In this document: positions 26,049-35,006 of the stretch, in pieces
Numbering within the stretch: position 1 is the first letter of the stretch
Layout: every line of letters begins with the position of its first letter
Assembly: GCA_963794655.1 (NCBI GenBank)
Contig: CAWCEV010000006.1
Coordinates: forward strand, 2,108,001 to 2,172,000
Source: Roseiarcus sp963794655
GTDB taxonomy: Bacteria; Pseudomonadota; Alphaproteobacteria; Rhizobiales; Beijerinckiaceae
Direction of reading: 5' to 3'
DNA length: 64,000 nt
Notes under the pieces: generated by a model
Told to the model about the DNA's origin: nothing
Databases searched by the model: none
What the model saw: only the letters and a program-made list of their open reading frames with translations
Translations under genes and position numbers: made by a program

Positions 26049-27662
26049 ATGATCGAGAATGGGCCGCACAACGCCGACTTCGGCGCCGAGGCGTTTGGTT
26101 TCCGCGATCTCGCCGGGATCAATTGGAATTTTGGCCCGCCGCAACTCTATGAGCATGCATTGCAGCGCCACGAAGCGCATATTGCAGCGCATGGGCCGCT
26201 GGTCGCAGATACCGGCGTGCACACCGGACGCAGCCCGAAGGACAAGTTCGTCGTCCGCGACGCCGCGACCGAGAAGGTCGTCTGGTGGGACAACAACAAT
26301 GCGATGACGAGCAAGAATTTCGACGCTCTCCTCGCGGACTTTCTCGCTCACGCCAAAGGCAAGACGCTGTTCGCCCAGGACCTCTATGCCGGCGCCGACC
26401 CGGCGTTTCGCCTGCGCACGCGGGTGTTCACCGAATACGCCTGGCATTCGCTCTTCATCCGGAACCTCCTCATCCGCCCTCCGGCGGAGGATCTCGCCGC
26501 CTTCACTGCGGAGCTGACAATCGTCGACCTGCCGTCATTCCGCGCCGATTCCAAACGGCACGGATCGCGCAGCGAAACCGTCATCGCCTGCGACTTCTCC
26601 CGCAAGATCGTGCTTATCGGCGGTTCGAGCTACGCGGGCGAGATGAAGAAGGCGGTGTTCACCGTCCTCAACTTCCTCTTGCCGCCGAAACAGGTCATGC
26701 CGATGCATTGCTCGGCGAACTCAGGCAAGGACGGGGACACGGCCATCTTCTTCGGCCTGTCCGGCACCGGCAAGACGACGCTGTCAGCCGATCCGCATCG
26801 CACCCTCATCGGCGACGACGAGCATGGTTGGGGCAAGAGCGGAGTCTTCAATTTCGAAGGCGGCTGCTACGCCAAGGCGATCAAGCTCTCGCGCGACGCC
26901 GAGCCCGAGATCCATTCGACGACCGAGCGCTTCGGCACCGTGATGGAGAATGTGACGCTCGATCCCGAGTCGCGGACGCCCGACTTCGACGATGATTCGA
27001 AGACCGAGAACACGCGCATCGCCTATCCGCTTCACTTCATCGCCAACGCTTCGGCCACCGGACGCGCCGGCCACCCGAAGAACATCATCATGCTGACCTG
27101 CGACGCCTTTGGAGTCCTGCCGCCGATCGCCAAGCTCGATCCGGCGCAGGCGATGTATCATTTCCTGTCCGGCTACACCGCCAAGGTTGCAGGGACGGAG
27201 AAAGGCGTCACCGAGCCGCAAGCGACGTTCTCGACCTGCTTCGGGGCGCCGTTCCTGCCGCTGCATCCGACTGTCTACGGCAATCTCCTGCGCGATCTCG
27301 TCGCGCGGCACCATGTCGATTGCTGGCTCGTGAACACCGGATGGACCGGCGGCAAGTTCGGCGTCGGCCGGCGAATGCCGATCCGGGTGACCCGCCGGCT
27401 GGTCGCGGCGGCGCTCGACGGCTCGCTCCAGCGCGCGGATTTCCGCACCGAGCCGCATTTCGGCCTCGCCGTGCCGACGCAGGTCCCCGGCGTCGAGCCG
27501 CACATGCTCGATCCGATCAAGACCTGGCGCCATAAGGCCGAATTCGCCGAGGTCGCGGGCAAGCTCGTGCAAATGTTCCGAGACAATTTCAAGCGATTCG
27601 AGAGGGACGCCGACGAGCGTGTCCGCGCCGCCGGGCCGACGCCGCGCATAGCGATCGCGTGA
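26049..27662 (+). CDS. pckA: Phosphoenolpyruvate carboxykinase (ATP)
   Basis: Protein of 537 aa, normal length. It converts oxaloacetate plus ATP to PEP, the entry to gluconeogenesis. Motifs in order: RSPKDKFVVRD, SYAGEMKKAVFTVLNFLLP, MPMHCSANSGKDGDTAIFFG, the kinase-1a loop LSGTGKTTLSADPHRTLIGD, kinase-2 DDEHGWGKSGVFNFEGGCYA, and the adenine site NTGWTGGKFGVGRRMPIRVT. It stands alone between a decayed gene and comEC. Together with acs it supports growth on acetate or other C2/C4 acids. Confidence 0.98.
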   Translation: MIENGPHNADFGAEAFGFRDLAGINWNFGPPQLYEHALQRHEAHIAAHGPLVADTGVHTGRSPKDKFVVRDAATEKVVWWDNNNAMTSKNFDALLADFLAHAKGKTLFAQDLYAGADPAFRLRTRVFTEYAWHSLFIRNLLIRPPAEDLAAFTAELTIVDLPSFRADSKRHGSRSETVIACDFSRKIVLIGGSSYAGEMKKAVFTVLNFLLPPKQVMPMHCSANSGKDGDTAIFFGLSGTGKTTLSADPHRTLIGDDEHGWGKSGVFNFEGGCYAKAIKLSRDAEPEIHSTTERFGTVMENVTLDPESRTPDFDDDSKTENTRIAYPLHFIANASATGRAGHPKNIIMLTCDAFGVLPPIAKLDPAQAMYHFLSGYTAKVAGTEKGVTEPQATFSTCFGAPFLPLHPTVYGNLLRDLVARHHVDCWLVNTGWTGGKFGVGRRMPIRVTRRLVAAALDGSLQRADFRTEPHFGLAVPTQVPGVEPHMLDPIKTWRHKAEFAEVAGKLVQMFRDNFKRFERDADERVRAAGPTPRIAIA

Positions 27663-27757
27663 GCGGACTCTCGTAGATCGTTTAGCCACGGACCTTCGAC
27701 AGGCGCGCCCGAGCACGCCCTTTCGCCTCGGCGCCGCCGGCGCTAGTCTCGCCGCCG

Positions 27758-30031
27758 ATGGCCACTCCCGCCCGCACTGGCGCGCTCGCCGCGGCCGCCG
27801 GCTTCGCCCGCGCCGCCGCCTGGGCGCCGGACTGGCGCGCGGCGTTCTCTGGCGCGCTCGCGCGCGAGATTGAGGAGCGGCGCTTTTTCCTTTGGCTTCC
27901 CATCTTCGCGATGGGCGGCGTCGCGCTTAATCTTTCCGCCGATCAGGAACCGGTCCTTTGGCTGCCCGCGCTGATGACGGCGCTGTTCGCGGCGCTCGCG
28001 TGGCTCTCGCGCGCTCGTCCTTTCGCGCTCGGCGTTTCGCTCGCCCTCGCAGCGCTGTTCGCGGGTTTCCTGTCGATGTCGCTGCGCACCGCGCGGGTCG
28101 CCGCGCCGGTGCTCGACCGCGTCCGCATCGTCACGCTGCAGGGCTTCGTCGAGGAAGTCGATCTGAGGACCGTTGGCGCACGCATGGTGATCGCCGTCGC
28201 CGGCGCCGACGGCATGCCGCGCGAGAAAGTTCCGCGCCGCGTCAGGGTGACGACGCGAAAAGACCCAGGCGTCGCGGCGGGCGATTACGTCGAGCTCAAG
28301 GCGCGCCTGCTGCCGCCGTCGCGCGCGGTCATGCCCGGCGGATATGATTTCGCCCGCGACGCGTTTTTCGCCGGCGTCGGCGCGGTCGGCTCGACGCTGG
28401 GCCCGATCCGGATCCTGCCCGCGCCGAGCGACGCGAGCCTGAGCCATCGCTTCGCGGCGGCAATCGATCACGCCCGCAATCGCCTCGCGCTCAGGGTCAA
28501 CGCGATCATCGGCGGCGACGAGGGCGCAATCGCGGCGGCGATGGTGACCGGCAAACGCGACTTTCTCTCAAACGACGCCAAGGACCTCATCCGCGAGGCG
28601 GGAATCTTTCACATCATCACGATTTCCGGCGTCCAGATGACGCTGGTTGCGGGCATATTCTTTGTCGTCACCCGCCGGCTCCTGGCGCTGTCGCCGACGC
28701 TTGCTCTCAAATATCCGATCAAGAAATGGGCCGCGGTCGTCGCCATGGCCGGTTCGCTTCTCTACGACGTCGCGACCGGATCGCGCGTCGGGACCGAGCG
28801 GGCGCTGATCATGACGCTCATCGTGCTTGGCGCGGTGATCATGGACCGGCGCGCTCTCACCATGCGCAATCTCGCCTTCGCGGTTCTCGCGGTGGTCGCG
28901 ATCGAGCCTGAGGCGATTCTCGGCGTCAGCTTCCAGCTCTCGTTTGCTGCGGTCGCCGCGCTGGTCGCGGTGATGGAGGCGCGGCTCGCCGCTCGCGACG
29001 TCGATCCCGATCCATTCGTCCCGAAGCGGGGCGAGGCGCCGAAGGGCGGCCCGCTCGCCGCCCATCTCGTCGAGAAGCCCCTCGCGCTCCTTATCGCGAC
29101 CGCCTTCGCCACCTCGGCGACGGCCTCGTTCATGGCATATCACTTTCATGATCTCAGCCCCTATGTGCTGATCGGCAATCCGCTGACGCTGACGGTGATC
29201 GAATTCTTCGCCGTGCCCGGCGCGCTGATCGGCGCGATGCTTTATCCGCTCGGGCTCGACGGGCCGGTCTGGGTCTATGTCGGAGCGGGGATCAAGTTCA
29301 TCCTGTGGGTCGCGCGCTTCATCGCCGCTGCCCCCGGCTCGACGGTGCATCTGCGCGCCTTTGCGCCCTACGCCTTGCCGTTTCTCGCTCTCGCCGTGAT
29401 GAGCGCCGCCGTCTGGCGGACCTGGACGTTCCGCGCGAGCGCCGTTCCGCTCGCACTGATCGGGCTTATCGGCGCGACGCAAGGGCCGCGCTACGACGTG
29501 ATCGTCGCGCCGTCCGGCGATCTCGCGGCGGTGCGCGACGCCGACGGGGCGCTCGAGGTCGTGGGCAAGCGCTTCAACGCCTTCGCCGCCGAGCAGTGGC
29601 TCTCCGCCGATGGCGACGGGCGCGATCCCGCTCAGGCCCGCAGTCCCGATGCGCCGTGCGACCGTCTCGGCTGCGTCGCCGACCTGCCCGAGGGGGAATC
29701 GCTCTCGATCGTCCTGGATCGCCTTGCGTTCGACGAGGATTGCGCCCGCGCCGAAGTCGTGGTCAGCGCGCTCACGGCGCCTCAAGGATGCAAGGCGAAA
29801 TTCGTGCTCGACGAGACCGCCCTGGCGCGGCTTGGCGCTGTCGGCCTGACCTGGACCGACGACAAGGGCTTCGCGCTCCAGGCCGATCGCGGCCCGCTCG
29901 AGAACCGTCCGTGGTCGCCCGCGCCGGAGCCCGCGCGCGACGACCGGATGATCCGCCCGGGCCACGGCGGATCGCGAGGTGCCGACCCGGCCGACGCTGA
30001 CGAGGAGCCGGGGACGGGCGGCGCGCGCTGA
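27758..30031 (+). CDS. comEC: ComEC/Rec2-type DNA uptake channel protein
   Basis: Protein of 757 aa with ten or more hydrophobic segments. The N-terminal DUF4131-like part (WLPIFAMGGVALNLSADQEP) is followed by an OB-like segment (VTTRKDPGVAAGDYVELKAR) and the Competence domain with AMVTGKRDFLSNDAKDLIRE and AGIFHIITISGVQMTLVAGI, its most diagnostic stretch. The C-terminal soluble part (from ~580) is a degenerate metallo-beta-lactamase-like region lacking an HxHxDH motif. In transformation the protein conducts single-stranded DNA across the inner membrane; no other competence genes are near. Confidence 0.9.
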   Translation: MATPARTGALAAAAGFARAAAWAPDWRAAFSGALAREIEERRFFLWLPIFAMGGVALNLSADQEPVLWLPALMTALFAALAWLSRARPFALGVSLALAALFAGFLSMSLRTARVAAPVLDRVRIVTLQGFVEEVDLRTVGARMVIAVAGADGMPREKVPRRVRVTTRKDPGVAAGDYVELKARLLPPSRAVMPGGYDFARDAFFAGVGAVGSTLGPIRILPAPSDASLSHRFAAAIDHARNRLALRVNAIIGGDEGAIAAAMVTGKRDFLSNDAKDLIREAGIFHIITISGVQMTLVAGIFFVVTRRLLALSPTLALKYPIKKWAAVVAMAGSLLYDVATGSRVGTERALIMTLIVLGAVIMDRRALTMRNLAFAVLAVVAIEPEAILGVSFQLSFAAVAALVAVMEARLAARDVDPDPFVPKRGEAPKGGPLAAHLVEKPLALLIATAFATSATASFMAYHFHDLSPYVLIGNPLTLTVIEFFAVPGALIGAMLYPLGLDGPVWVYVGAGIKFILWVARFIAAAPGSTVHLRAFAPYALPFLALAVMSAAVWRTWTFRASAVPLALIGLIGATQGPRYDVIVAPSGDLAAVRDADGALEVVGKRFNAFAAEQWLSADGDGRDPAQARSPDAPCDRLGCVADLPEGESLSIVLDRLAFDEDCARAEVVVSALTAPQGCKAKFVLDETALARLGAVGLTWTDDKGFALQADRGPLENRPWSPAPEPARDDRMIRPGHGGSRGADPADADEEPGTGGAR

Positions 30032-30203
30032 GCCCTCGACCGTCATTCGATGCGAAGGCGGTCGCTTGCGTTACCGCTCAGCCGGCTCGCGAAGATTTTG
30101 TCCAGCGCGCGGACGGGGGATTTTACAGACCTGATTTTCCTGTTAACTTTTGGGCGTCGGCGCCGCTGGGGCGTTGGCCAAGATCGGGACCGGGAGGCTG
30201 AGG

Positions 30204-30470
30204 ATGGCGAGCGTCGTTGTGGCCCACGGAGTGGGCGATATGGATGTTTGGCTCAAGGGCGGGGCGGACCGCGAAAAGCTGTTCGCGCCCTTCTGTTCGA
30301 GCTATCGCATTTATCGGGAGGCGAACTCGAATCGCGTGGCGGTTGTCAGCGAGGGGGTTGACATCAGCAAGATGGAAGCCGCGCTCGCGATGCCTGAAAT
30401 GCAGGCGGCGATGAAGGCCCACACCGTGCTGGATCCGGTGTTCTATATCGAAGTCCCCGGCGGCAAGTAG
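30204..30470 (+). CDS. Small conserved hypothetical protein
   Basis: Protein of 88 aa from ATG 30204 (MASVVVAHGVGDMDVWLKGG), preceded by GGGAGGCTGAGG. It contains KLFAPFCSSYRIYREANSNR and VAVVSEGVDISKMEAALAMP, a pattern like small ferredoxin-like dimeric (ABM-type) domains, though I cannot confirm the family. It has no signal peptide or helix. It stands alone between comEC and the SDR gene. Confidence 0.55.
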   Translation: MASVVVAHGVGDMDVWLKGGADREKLFAPFCSSYRIYREANSNRVAVVSEGVDISKMEAALAMPEMQAAMKAHTVLDPVFYIEVPGGK

Positions 30471-30636
30471 GCGCGCGCGCCGCCGATCGCACGCGCCGGC
30501 GAGGCGGGGCAAATTTTCGTCTTGGAGCAGAAGGCGCGCGCCACGCGGTGTGACGCCACATGTGGACGGTGCTGCGCTTGTCATCGCCTGCTAAGCACGT
30601 GAAACCGCGCGGGTCTAATCGAGGGGTTGGGCGGGA

Positions 30637-31338
30637 ATGACAGCTCAAAAAACGGCCGTCGTTATCGGTGGCTCGCAGGGCATCGGGCTTGCGGTCGCCA
30701 AGGCGCTCGCCGCGCGCGGCGAGAAGGTTATTGTGACGAGCCGCGATATGAAGAAGGCGGAAGCTGTGGCGGCCAAGATGGGCCACGGCGCAACCGCGAT
30801 CACCGTCGATCTGACCCGCCCGCACGAGATTGCCGCGAAGTTCGCCGCTATCGGTCCGGTCGATCATCTCGTCATCACCGCGATCGAGCGCGACCGCAAC
30901 ACCGTCAAGGCCTTCGACATCGAGACGGCGATCAAGACGGTGACGACCAAGCTCGTTGGCTATGCCGCGGTCGCGCAGGCGCTTGCAGAACGGTTCACGT
31001 CCTCGGCGGCCATTGTGCTCTATGGAGGAATGGCGCGCGAACGTCCCTATCCAGGCTCGACGATGGTGAGCTCGATCAATGGCGGCGTAACCTCGCTCGT
31101 CAGGACGCTCGCAGTCGAGCTCGCGCCGGTCCGCGTCAACGCTATTCATCCGGGCTTCGTGAGCGACAGTCCTTACTGGGCGGGCAACGCGCAGATGACG
31201 GCGTTTGCGCAGGGCCGTACGCCCGGCGGCCGGCTCCTCACCACCGGGGATTGCGTCGGCGCGACTCTCTTTCTGCTCGACAATGAGGGAATGAACGGCG
31301 CGAACATCGCGGTCGACGCCGGAATCGGGCTGATTTAA
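30637..31338 (+). CDS. Short-chain dehydrogenase/reductase (SDR)
   Basis: Protein of 233 aa. The NAD(P)-binding Rossmann start is VVIGGSQGIGLAVAKALAAR (G-x3-G-x-G variant), with VTSRDMKKAE setting cofactor preference (Arg, suggesting NADPH). The usual N-A-G motif and the Y-x3-K catalytic pair are changed: after AIVLYGGMARERPYPGSTMV there is no clear Y-x3-K. This places it among divergent or atypical SDRs. The C-terminal part (GRTPGGRLLTTGDCVGATLF; ANIAVDAGIGLI) is typical. The cytochrome c gene follows 26 nt later and may be co-transcribed. Confidence 0.82.
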   Translation: MTAQKTAVVIGGSQGIGLAVAKALAARGEKVIVTSRDMKKAEAVAAKMGHGATAITVDLTRPHEIAAKFAAIGPVDHLVITAIERDRNTVKAFDIETAIKTVTTKLVGYAAVAQALAERFTSSAAIVLYGGMARERPYPGSTMVSSINGGVTSLVRTLAVELAPVRVNAIHPGFVSDSPYWAGNAQMTAFAQGRTPGGRLLTTGDCVGATLFLLDNEGMNGANIAVDAGIGLI

Positions 31339-31364
31339 GCCAAGACAAGACTGAGGGAGGAAAG

Positions 31365-31892
31365 ATGCGAACAGGGTGGAAAGCTTTACTTGTCGCCGCC
31401 GCCACGCTCGGCGCGTCCGGCGCCGCGCTCGCCGACGACAGCGAGATCGCGCGCGGGAAATATCTGGTGACGATCGGCGGCTGCAGCGATTGCCATACGC
31501 CGGGGTCTTTTCTCGGCAAGCCTGATTTTTCGCGGATGCTCGGCGGCTCGGAGGTTGGTTTTTCGATCCCCGGGCTCGGCGTCTTCGCCGGACCGAACCT
31601 CACGCCCGACAAGGAAACGGGGTTGGGCAACTGGACCGACGACCAGATCATCTCGGCCGTCACCGCGGGGAACACGCCGGAGGGCCGCCGGCTCGCGCCC
31701 ATCATGCCCTATGACGCGCTCTCGCACCTGACCTCGGACGACGCCCATGCGATCGTCGCCTATCTCAGGAGCCTGCCGCCGGTGAAGAACAAGGTCCCCG
31801 GACCGTTCAAACCGGGGGAGACGCCGACGACGCTGGTCTTCGTCATCGTTCCGGGCGCGGTCTACGCCAAGATGCCGCCTCCGCCAAAGTAG
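31365..31892 (+). CDS. Class I periplasmic cytochrome c
   Basis: Protein of 175 aa with a signal peptide (TGWKALLVAAATLGASGAALADD) and GAGGGAGGAAAG before the ATG. The heme motif is GGCSDCHTPG (C-x2-C-H); the sixth ligand is probably Met in RRLAPIMPYDALSHLT. The fold resembles the small c-type cytochrome subunits of membrane dehydrogenases (GKYLVTIGGCSDCHTPGSF; ITSDQI-like WTDDQIISAVTAGNTPEGR; DDAHAIVAYLRSLPPVKN). It may serve as electron acceptor for a nearby oxidoreductase, the adjacent SDR being only a positional guess. Confidence 0.9.
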   Translation: MRTGWKALLVAAATLGASGAALADDSEIARGKYLVTIGGCSDCHTPGSFLGKPDFSRMLGGSEVGFSIPGLGVFAGPNLTPDKETGLGNWTDDQIISAVTAGNTPEGRRLAPIMPYDALSHLTSDDAHAIVAYLRSLPPVKNKVPGPFKPGETPTTLVFVIVPGAVYAKMPPPPK

Positions 31893-31917
31893 CGGCGGCA
31901 GACGGCGGCAAACAAAA

Positions 31918-31937
31918 AGGGCGCCCGTGGGCGCCCT
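31918..31937 (-). terminator. Intrinsic terminator of rpmG
   Basis: AGGGCGCCC-GT-GGGCGCCCT is a perfect 9-bp stem. On the minus strand it is followed by a T-rich tract (complement of AAACAAAAA at 31910-31918), so it terminates rpmG 24 nt after its stop. It also faces the convergent cytochrome c gene but has no U-run in that direction. Confidence 0.8.
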
Positions 31938-31961
31938 CGTTCATGCGGCGAAGTGGCCGCC

Positions 31962-32129
31962 TTACTTGATCTTGGTTTCCTTGAACTCGACGTGCTTGCG
32001 CGCGACGGGGTCGTATTTCTTGAACGCCAGCTTTTCCGTTTTGGTGCGGGCGTTTTTCTTGGTGACGTAGAAATAGCCGGTGTCGGCGGTCGAGAGCAGC
32101 TTGATCTTGAGCGAGGCGGCCTTGGCCAT
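31962..32129 (-). CDS. rpmG: 50S ribosomal protein L33
   Basis: Protein of 55 aa from ATG 32129 (MAKAASLKIKLLSTADTGYF). It is the zinc-independent form: the segment FYVTKKNARTKTEKLAFKKY lacks the C-x-x-C pairs of the zinc-binding paralogue. The C terminus VARKHVEFKETKIK is standard. It is monocistronic, ending at a strong terminator. Confidence 0.97.
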   Translation of the reverse strand: MAKAASLKIKLLSTADTGYFYVTKKNARTKTEKLAFKKYDPVARKHVEFKETKIK

Positions 32130-32380
32130 GGGGAAGCGTCCTTCAGCGAAGCGGCGCGCCGGACGCGCCAAATGCGCCCGCGGGGATCGCAGGCCCGATT
32201 TGCTGGGCAAAATAGTGAGGCCGGGCGCGAAGTCAAGCCGACGCTACGCCCGCCTCCCCGTGCCCACCTGGCCGACGCGCCACCCCTTAGCCGGAACGTT
32301 ATGAAAGATTTTGGGTTCCGGCGGTCCCGATCGCCGCTATCATTGCGCCGTCGCCCTCGGCGGCGGGCGGGAGAACGGAT

Positions 32381-33643
32381 GTGAAGAGCCTCTTGAGCGG
32401 CCCGGTATTCGAGATGGCGCGCGATCAGCTCATCGTCATCGCCGACCACCTCGGCATCGCCGAGGACCAGCGAGACTGGCTCCTCTACCCGAAGCGCGCG
32501 ATCGTGGTCACCTGTCCGGTCCGGATGGAGGACGGCCGGACCAATGTTTTCACCGGCTATCGCGTCCAGCATCATTTGGCGCTCGGCCCCGCCAAGGGCG
32601 GTACCCGATTTGCCCCAAACGTCGACATCGGCGAAGTCGCGGCGCTCGCCGTCTGGATGAGCTGGAAATGCGCGCTGGCCGACCTTCCCTTCGGCGGCGG
32701 TAAGGGCGGGGTTTCGGTCGATCCGCGCGCGCTGAAACCCAAGGAGCTCGAGAATCTCTCCCGCCGCTATATGCAGGAGATGATTCCGTTCGTGGGCCCG
32801 AGGGTCGACGTGATGGCGCCGGACCTCGGCACCAACGAACAGATCATGGCCTGGTTCATGGACACCTACTCGATGTACCAGGGCGTCACCGTCCCCGAGA
32901 TCGTGACAGGCAAGCCGGTCGGCTCCGGGGGCACGCTCGGCCGTCGCGAGGCGACCGGCCACGGCGTCGCCTTTCTCGCCTTTCGCGCCCTCGACGCTCT
33001 CGACATCGCGCCGGCCAACGCGACCGCGATCGTCCAGGGCTTCGGCAACGTCGGATCGCATGCGGCGATGGGGCTTGCGGCGCGGGGCGTCAGGGTGATC
33101 GGCGTCAGCGATCACTCGGCCGCCTATTTCGATCCGAAGGGACTCGATGTGAATGCCCTCGTCGCCTATGCCGGGAAATTCGGCGAGCTTGCCGGCTATT
33201 CAAGAGAGGCGGTGATCGAACCGCGCACGCTGCTCGAGCAGCCCTGCGACGTGCTCGCGCCATGCGCGATCGAGCGGGTAATCGACGCCGATCTCGCCCG
33301 GCGGCTGCGCTGCCGTATCATCGCCGAAGGCGCGAACGGACCGACCACGCCCGAGGCCGACCGCGTCCTCGCCGAGCGCAACGACGGAATCTTCGTCATT
33401 CCGGACATCCTGTGCAACGCCGGCGGCGTCATCGTCAGCTATTTCGAGTGGGTGCAGGACCTTCAGCAGTATTTCTGGTCGCGCGACGAAGTGATGGACC
33501 GGCTCGAGCGGGCGCTCGACCGCTCCTGGGCGATGGTCGTCGCGCGCGCGAGGCGCGATGGGGTTTCCAATCGCACTGCCGCGATGGCGATCGGAGTCGA
33601 GCGCGTGGTGAAGGCGAAGCAGGCGCGGGGGCTCTTCCCCTAA
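32381..33643 (+). CDS. gdhA: Glu/Leu/Phe/Val dehydrogenase family (glutamate dehydrogenase)
   Basis: Protein of 420 aa starting at GTG 32381 (MKSLLSGPVFEMARDQLIVI). Substrate-binding motif: HHLALGPAKGGTRFAPNVDI; catalytic Lys region: KCALADLPFGGGKGGVSVDP; then APDLGTNEQIMAWFMDTYS. The NAD-binding domain has IVQGFGNVGSHAAMGLAARG (G-x-G-N-V-G). The 420-aa length is that of the NAD-type hexameric enzymes. It interconverts glutamate and 2-oxoglutarate plus ammonia. The gene symbol is by family; leucine-type specificity cannot be excluded. Confidence 0.93.
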   Translation: MKSLLSGPVFEMARDQLIVIADHLGIAEDQRDWLLYPKRAIVVTCPVRMEDGRTNVFTGYRVQHHLALGPAKGGTRFAPNVDIGEVAALAVWMSWKCALADLPFGGGKGGVSVDPRALKPKELENLSRRYMQEMIPFVGPRVDVMAPDLGTNEQIMAWFMDTYSMYQGVTVPEIVTGKPVGSGGTLGRREATGHGVAFLAFRALDALDIAPANATAIVQGFGNVGSHAAMGLAARGVRVIGVSDHSAAYFDPKGLDVNALVAYAGKFGELAGYSREAVIEPRTLLEQPCDVLAPCAIERVIDADLARRLRCRIIAEGANGPTTPEADRVLAERNDGIFVIPDILCNAGGVIVSYFEWVQDLQQYFWSRDEVMDRLERALDRSWAMVVARARRDGVSNRTAAMAIGVERVVKAKQARGLFP

Positions 33644-33670
33644 AGTGTGTCGCACTGCAGGACGAGGCGC

Positions 33671-34216
33671 ATGGCGACGTCCAGCGAGCTAGTTGCCTCA
33701 AGCCTCCCCACTCGTGTCCGCCCCGCAGGCGAAGCCGACATGGCGGGCGTGCGCGAGATCTACGCCCATTACGTCCTCCACTCGCTCGCCACCTTCGAGG
33801 AAACGCCGCCGACGCTCGACGAGATGCTGGCGCGCCGGCGCGCATCGGTCGAACTTGGCTTGCCCTATCTCGTCGCCGAGCGGGCAGGGGAGATGGTCGG
33901 CTTCGCCTGTGCCGCCGCCTACCGCCCGCGTCCGGCCTATCGGTTCACGATCGAGGATTCGGTCTATGTCGCGGACGGCCTCGGCGGCCAGGGCGTCGGC
34001 TCGGCGCTGCTCGGCGAATTGATTACCGCTTGCGAGCGCGGACCGTGGCGCCAGATGCTTGGGGTCGTCGGCGACAGCGACAACTTGGGCTCGATCGCGC
34101 TGCACCGGCGCTTCGGCTTCGAGCTCATCGGTACGTTGCCTTCGGTCGGCTTCAAGTTCGGCCGCTGGGTCGACACGCCGATTTTGCAGCGCGCGCTGCG
34201 GCCCGGCGACCGATAG
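33671..34216 (+). CDS. GNAT N-acetyltransferase, phosphinothricin/methionine-sulfone type
   Basis: Protein of 181 aa from ATG 33671. It matches the Pat/MddA group: RPAGEADMAGVREIYAHYVL, ATFEETPPTLDEMLARR, LPYLVAERAGEMVGFACAAA, the acetyl-CoA loop VADGLGGQGVGSALLGELI (G-Q-G-V-G-S), and the late NLGSIALHRRFGFELIGTLP then VGFKFGRWVDTPILQR. Members acetylate the amino group of phosphinothricin or methionine sulfoximine analogues. The real substrate here is unknown. It ends 4 nt before the convergent glycosidase gene. Confidence 0.9.
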   Translation: MATSSELVASSLPTRVRPAGEADMAGVREIYAHYVLHSLATFEETPPTLDEMLARRRASVELGLPYLVAERAGEMVGFACAAAYRPRPAYRFTIEDSVYVADGLGGQGVGSALLGELITACERGPWRQMLGVVGDSDNLGSIALHRRFGFELIGTLPSVGFKFGRWVDTPILQRALRPGDR

Positions 34217-34220
34217 GTCG

Positions 34221-35006
34221 CTACTGCTTGTCCGTCGCGCCGGTCCAAACCACCCCGACGATCGGTCCGATCGGGCCAAGTTCATCGTCGCGATTGAGTT
34301 CGGGCGTGTAGAGGGACGAGACCGAGCCGTCGAGAAAGAGGGCGTTCGGGCAGTCGAGGCCGTCGCGGAAGAGCCGCGCGAATGTGTCGAAGTTCACCGG
34401 CTGCTCGGCGATGGCGAAGTCGACCGCGTCCCCCCGGCAGGCGCCGACGCCGTTTCGGATCTTCTCCGATGCGCCGCCCGGCTTGATCTTCGGATGAATT
34501 CTGCCCTCGACAACCAGCATCGGGCCGGACTGGGTTGCGAAGCGTGCTGCGGGCGGATTGGCGAGAAAGCGGCTGGTTTCGGTGACGCCGGCCGTTCCGT
34601 CGCCGACCCAGAAGACGCCGTTCGGCTTCATGTGAAAATTGGTCGCTCCGCCGCGCGTGTCGGCCTCATGCAGCTTCTTGCTGTTCTCGACATAGAGGCC
34701 GACCGGCGACTGGTCCTCCTTGAACATGCCGGCGTTCATCGCGAACATCAGCCGCTCGCCCTTCGTCTTCAGCGCTGCGGCGAGCGCGGCCAGCGACCCA
34801 TAGGGCTTGCCGTCGTTCCCGCTGAGGAACAGTCGAATATCGTCATGCCGCGGATCGAAGGCGCAGACTGTGAACTTCGCATTCTCGAAGCTTTTTGGCG
34901 CGCATGAGGCCACGGCCGGCCGAGCGGCGCTGTGACCAAGACCTAAGAGGATGACGCAAGCAGCGGTGGCCGCGCGCTGCTTTGCGGGGATTCGGCGCCC
35001 CCTCAC
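34221..35006 (-). CDS. Phosphodiester glycosidase (NAGPA-like, DUF2233) exported protein
   Basis: Protein of 261 aa. I start at GTG 35006, which shares GTGA with the upstream FAD-oxidase stop; the longer frame would run into that gene. The N terminus is a signal peptide (QRAATAACVILLGLGHSAAR then PAVAS). The core shows FAMNAGMFKEDQSPVGLYVE, FHMKPNGVFWVGDGTAGVTE, ATQSGPMLVVEGRIHPKI, FARLFRDGLDCPNALFLDGS and VSSLYTPEL, the classic order of the phosphodiester glycosidase family. It probably acts in the periplasm on a phospho-sugar linkage. The coupling to the upstream oxidase is seen only as overlap. Confidence 0.82.
   Translation of the reverse strand: MRGRRIPAKQRAATAACVILLGLGHSAARPAVASCAPKSFENAKFTVCAFDPRHDDIRLFLSGNDGKPYGSLAALAAALKTKGERLMFAMNAGMFKEDQSPVGLYVENSKKLHEADTRGGATNFHMKPNGVFWVGDGTAGVTETSRFLANPPAARFATQSGPMLVVEGRIHPKIKPGGASEKIRNGVGACRGDAVDFAIAEQPVNFDTFARLFRDGLDCPNALFLDGSVSSLYTPELNRDDELGPIGPIVGVVWTGATDKQ

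Noticed and set aside
28568..30046. Long minus-strand frame opposite comEC
   Set aside because: Antisense shadow with charged low-complexity sequence.
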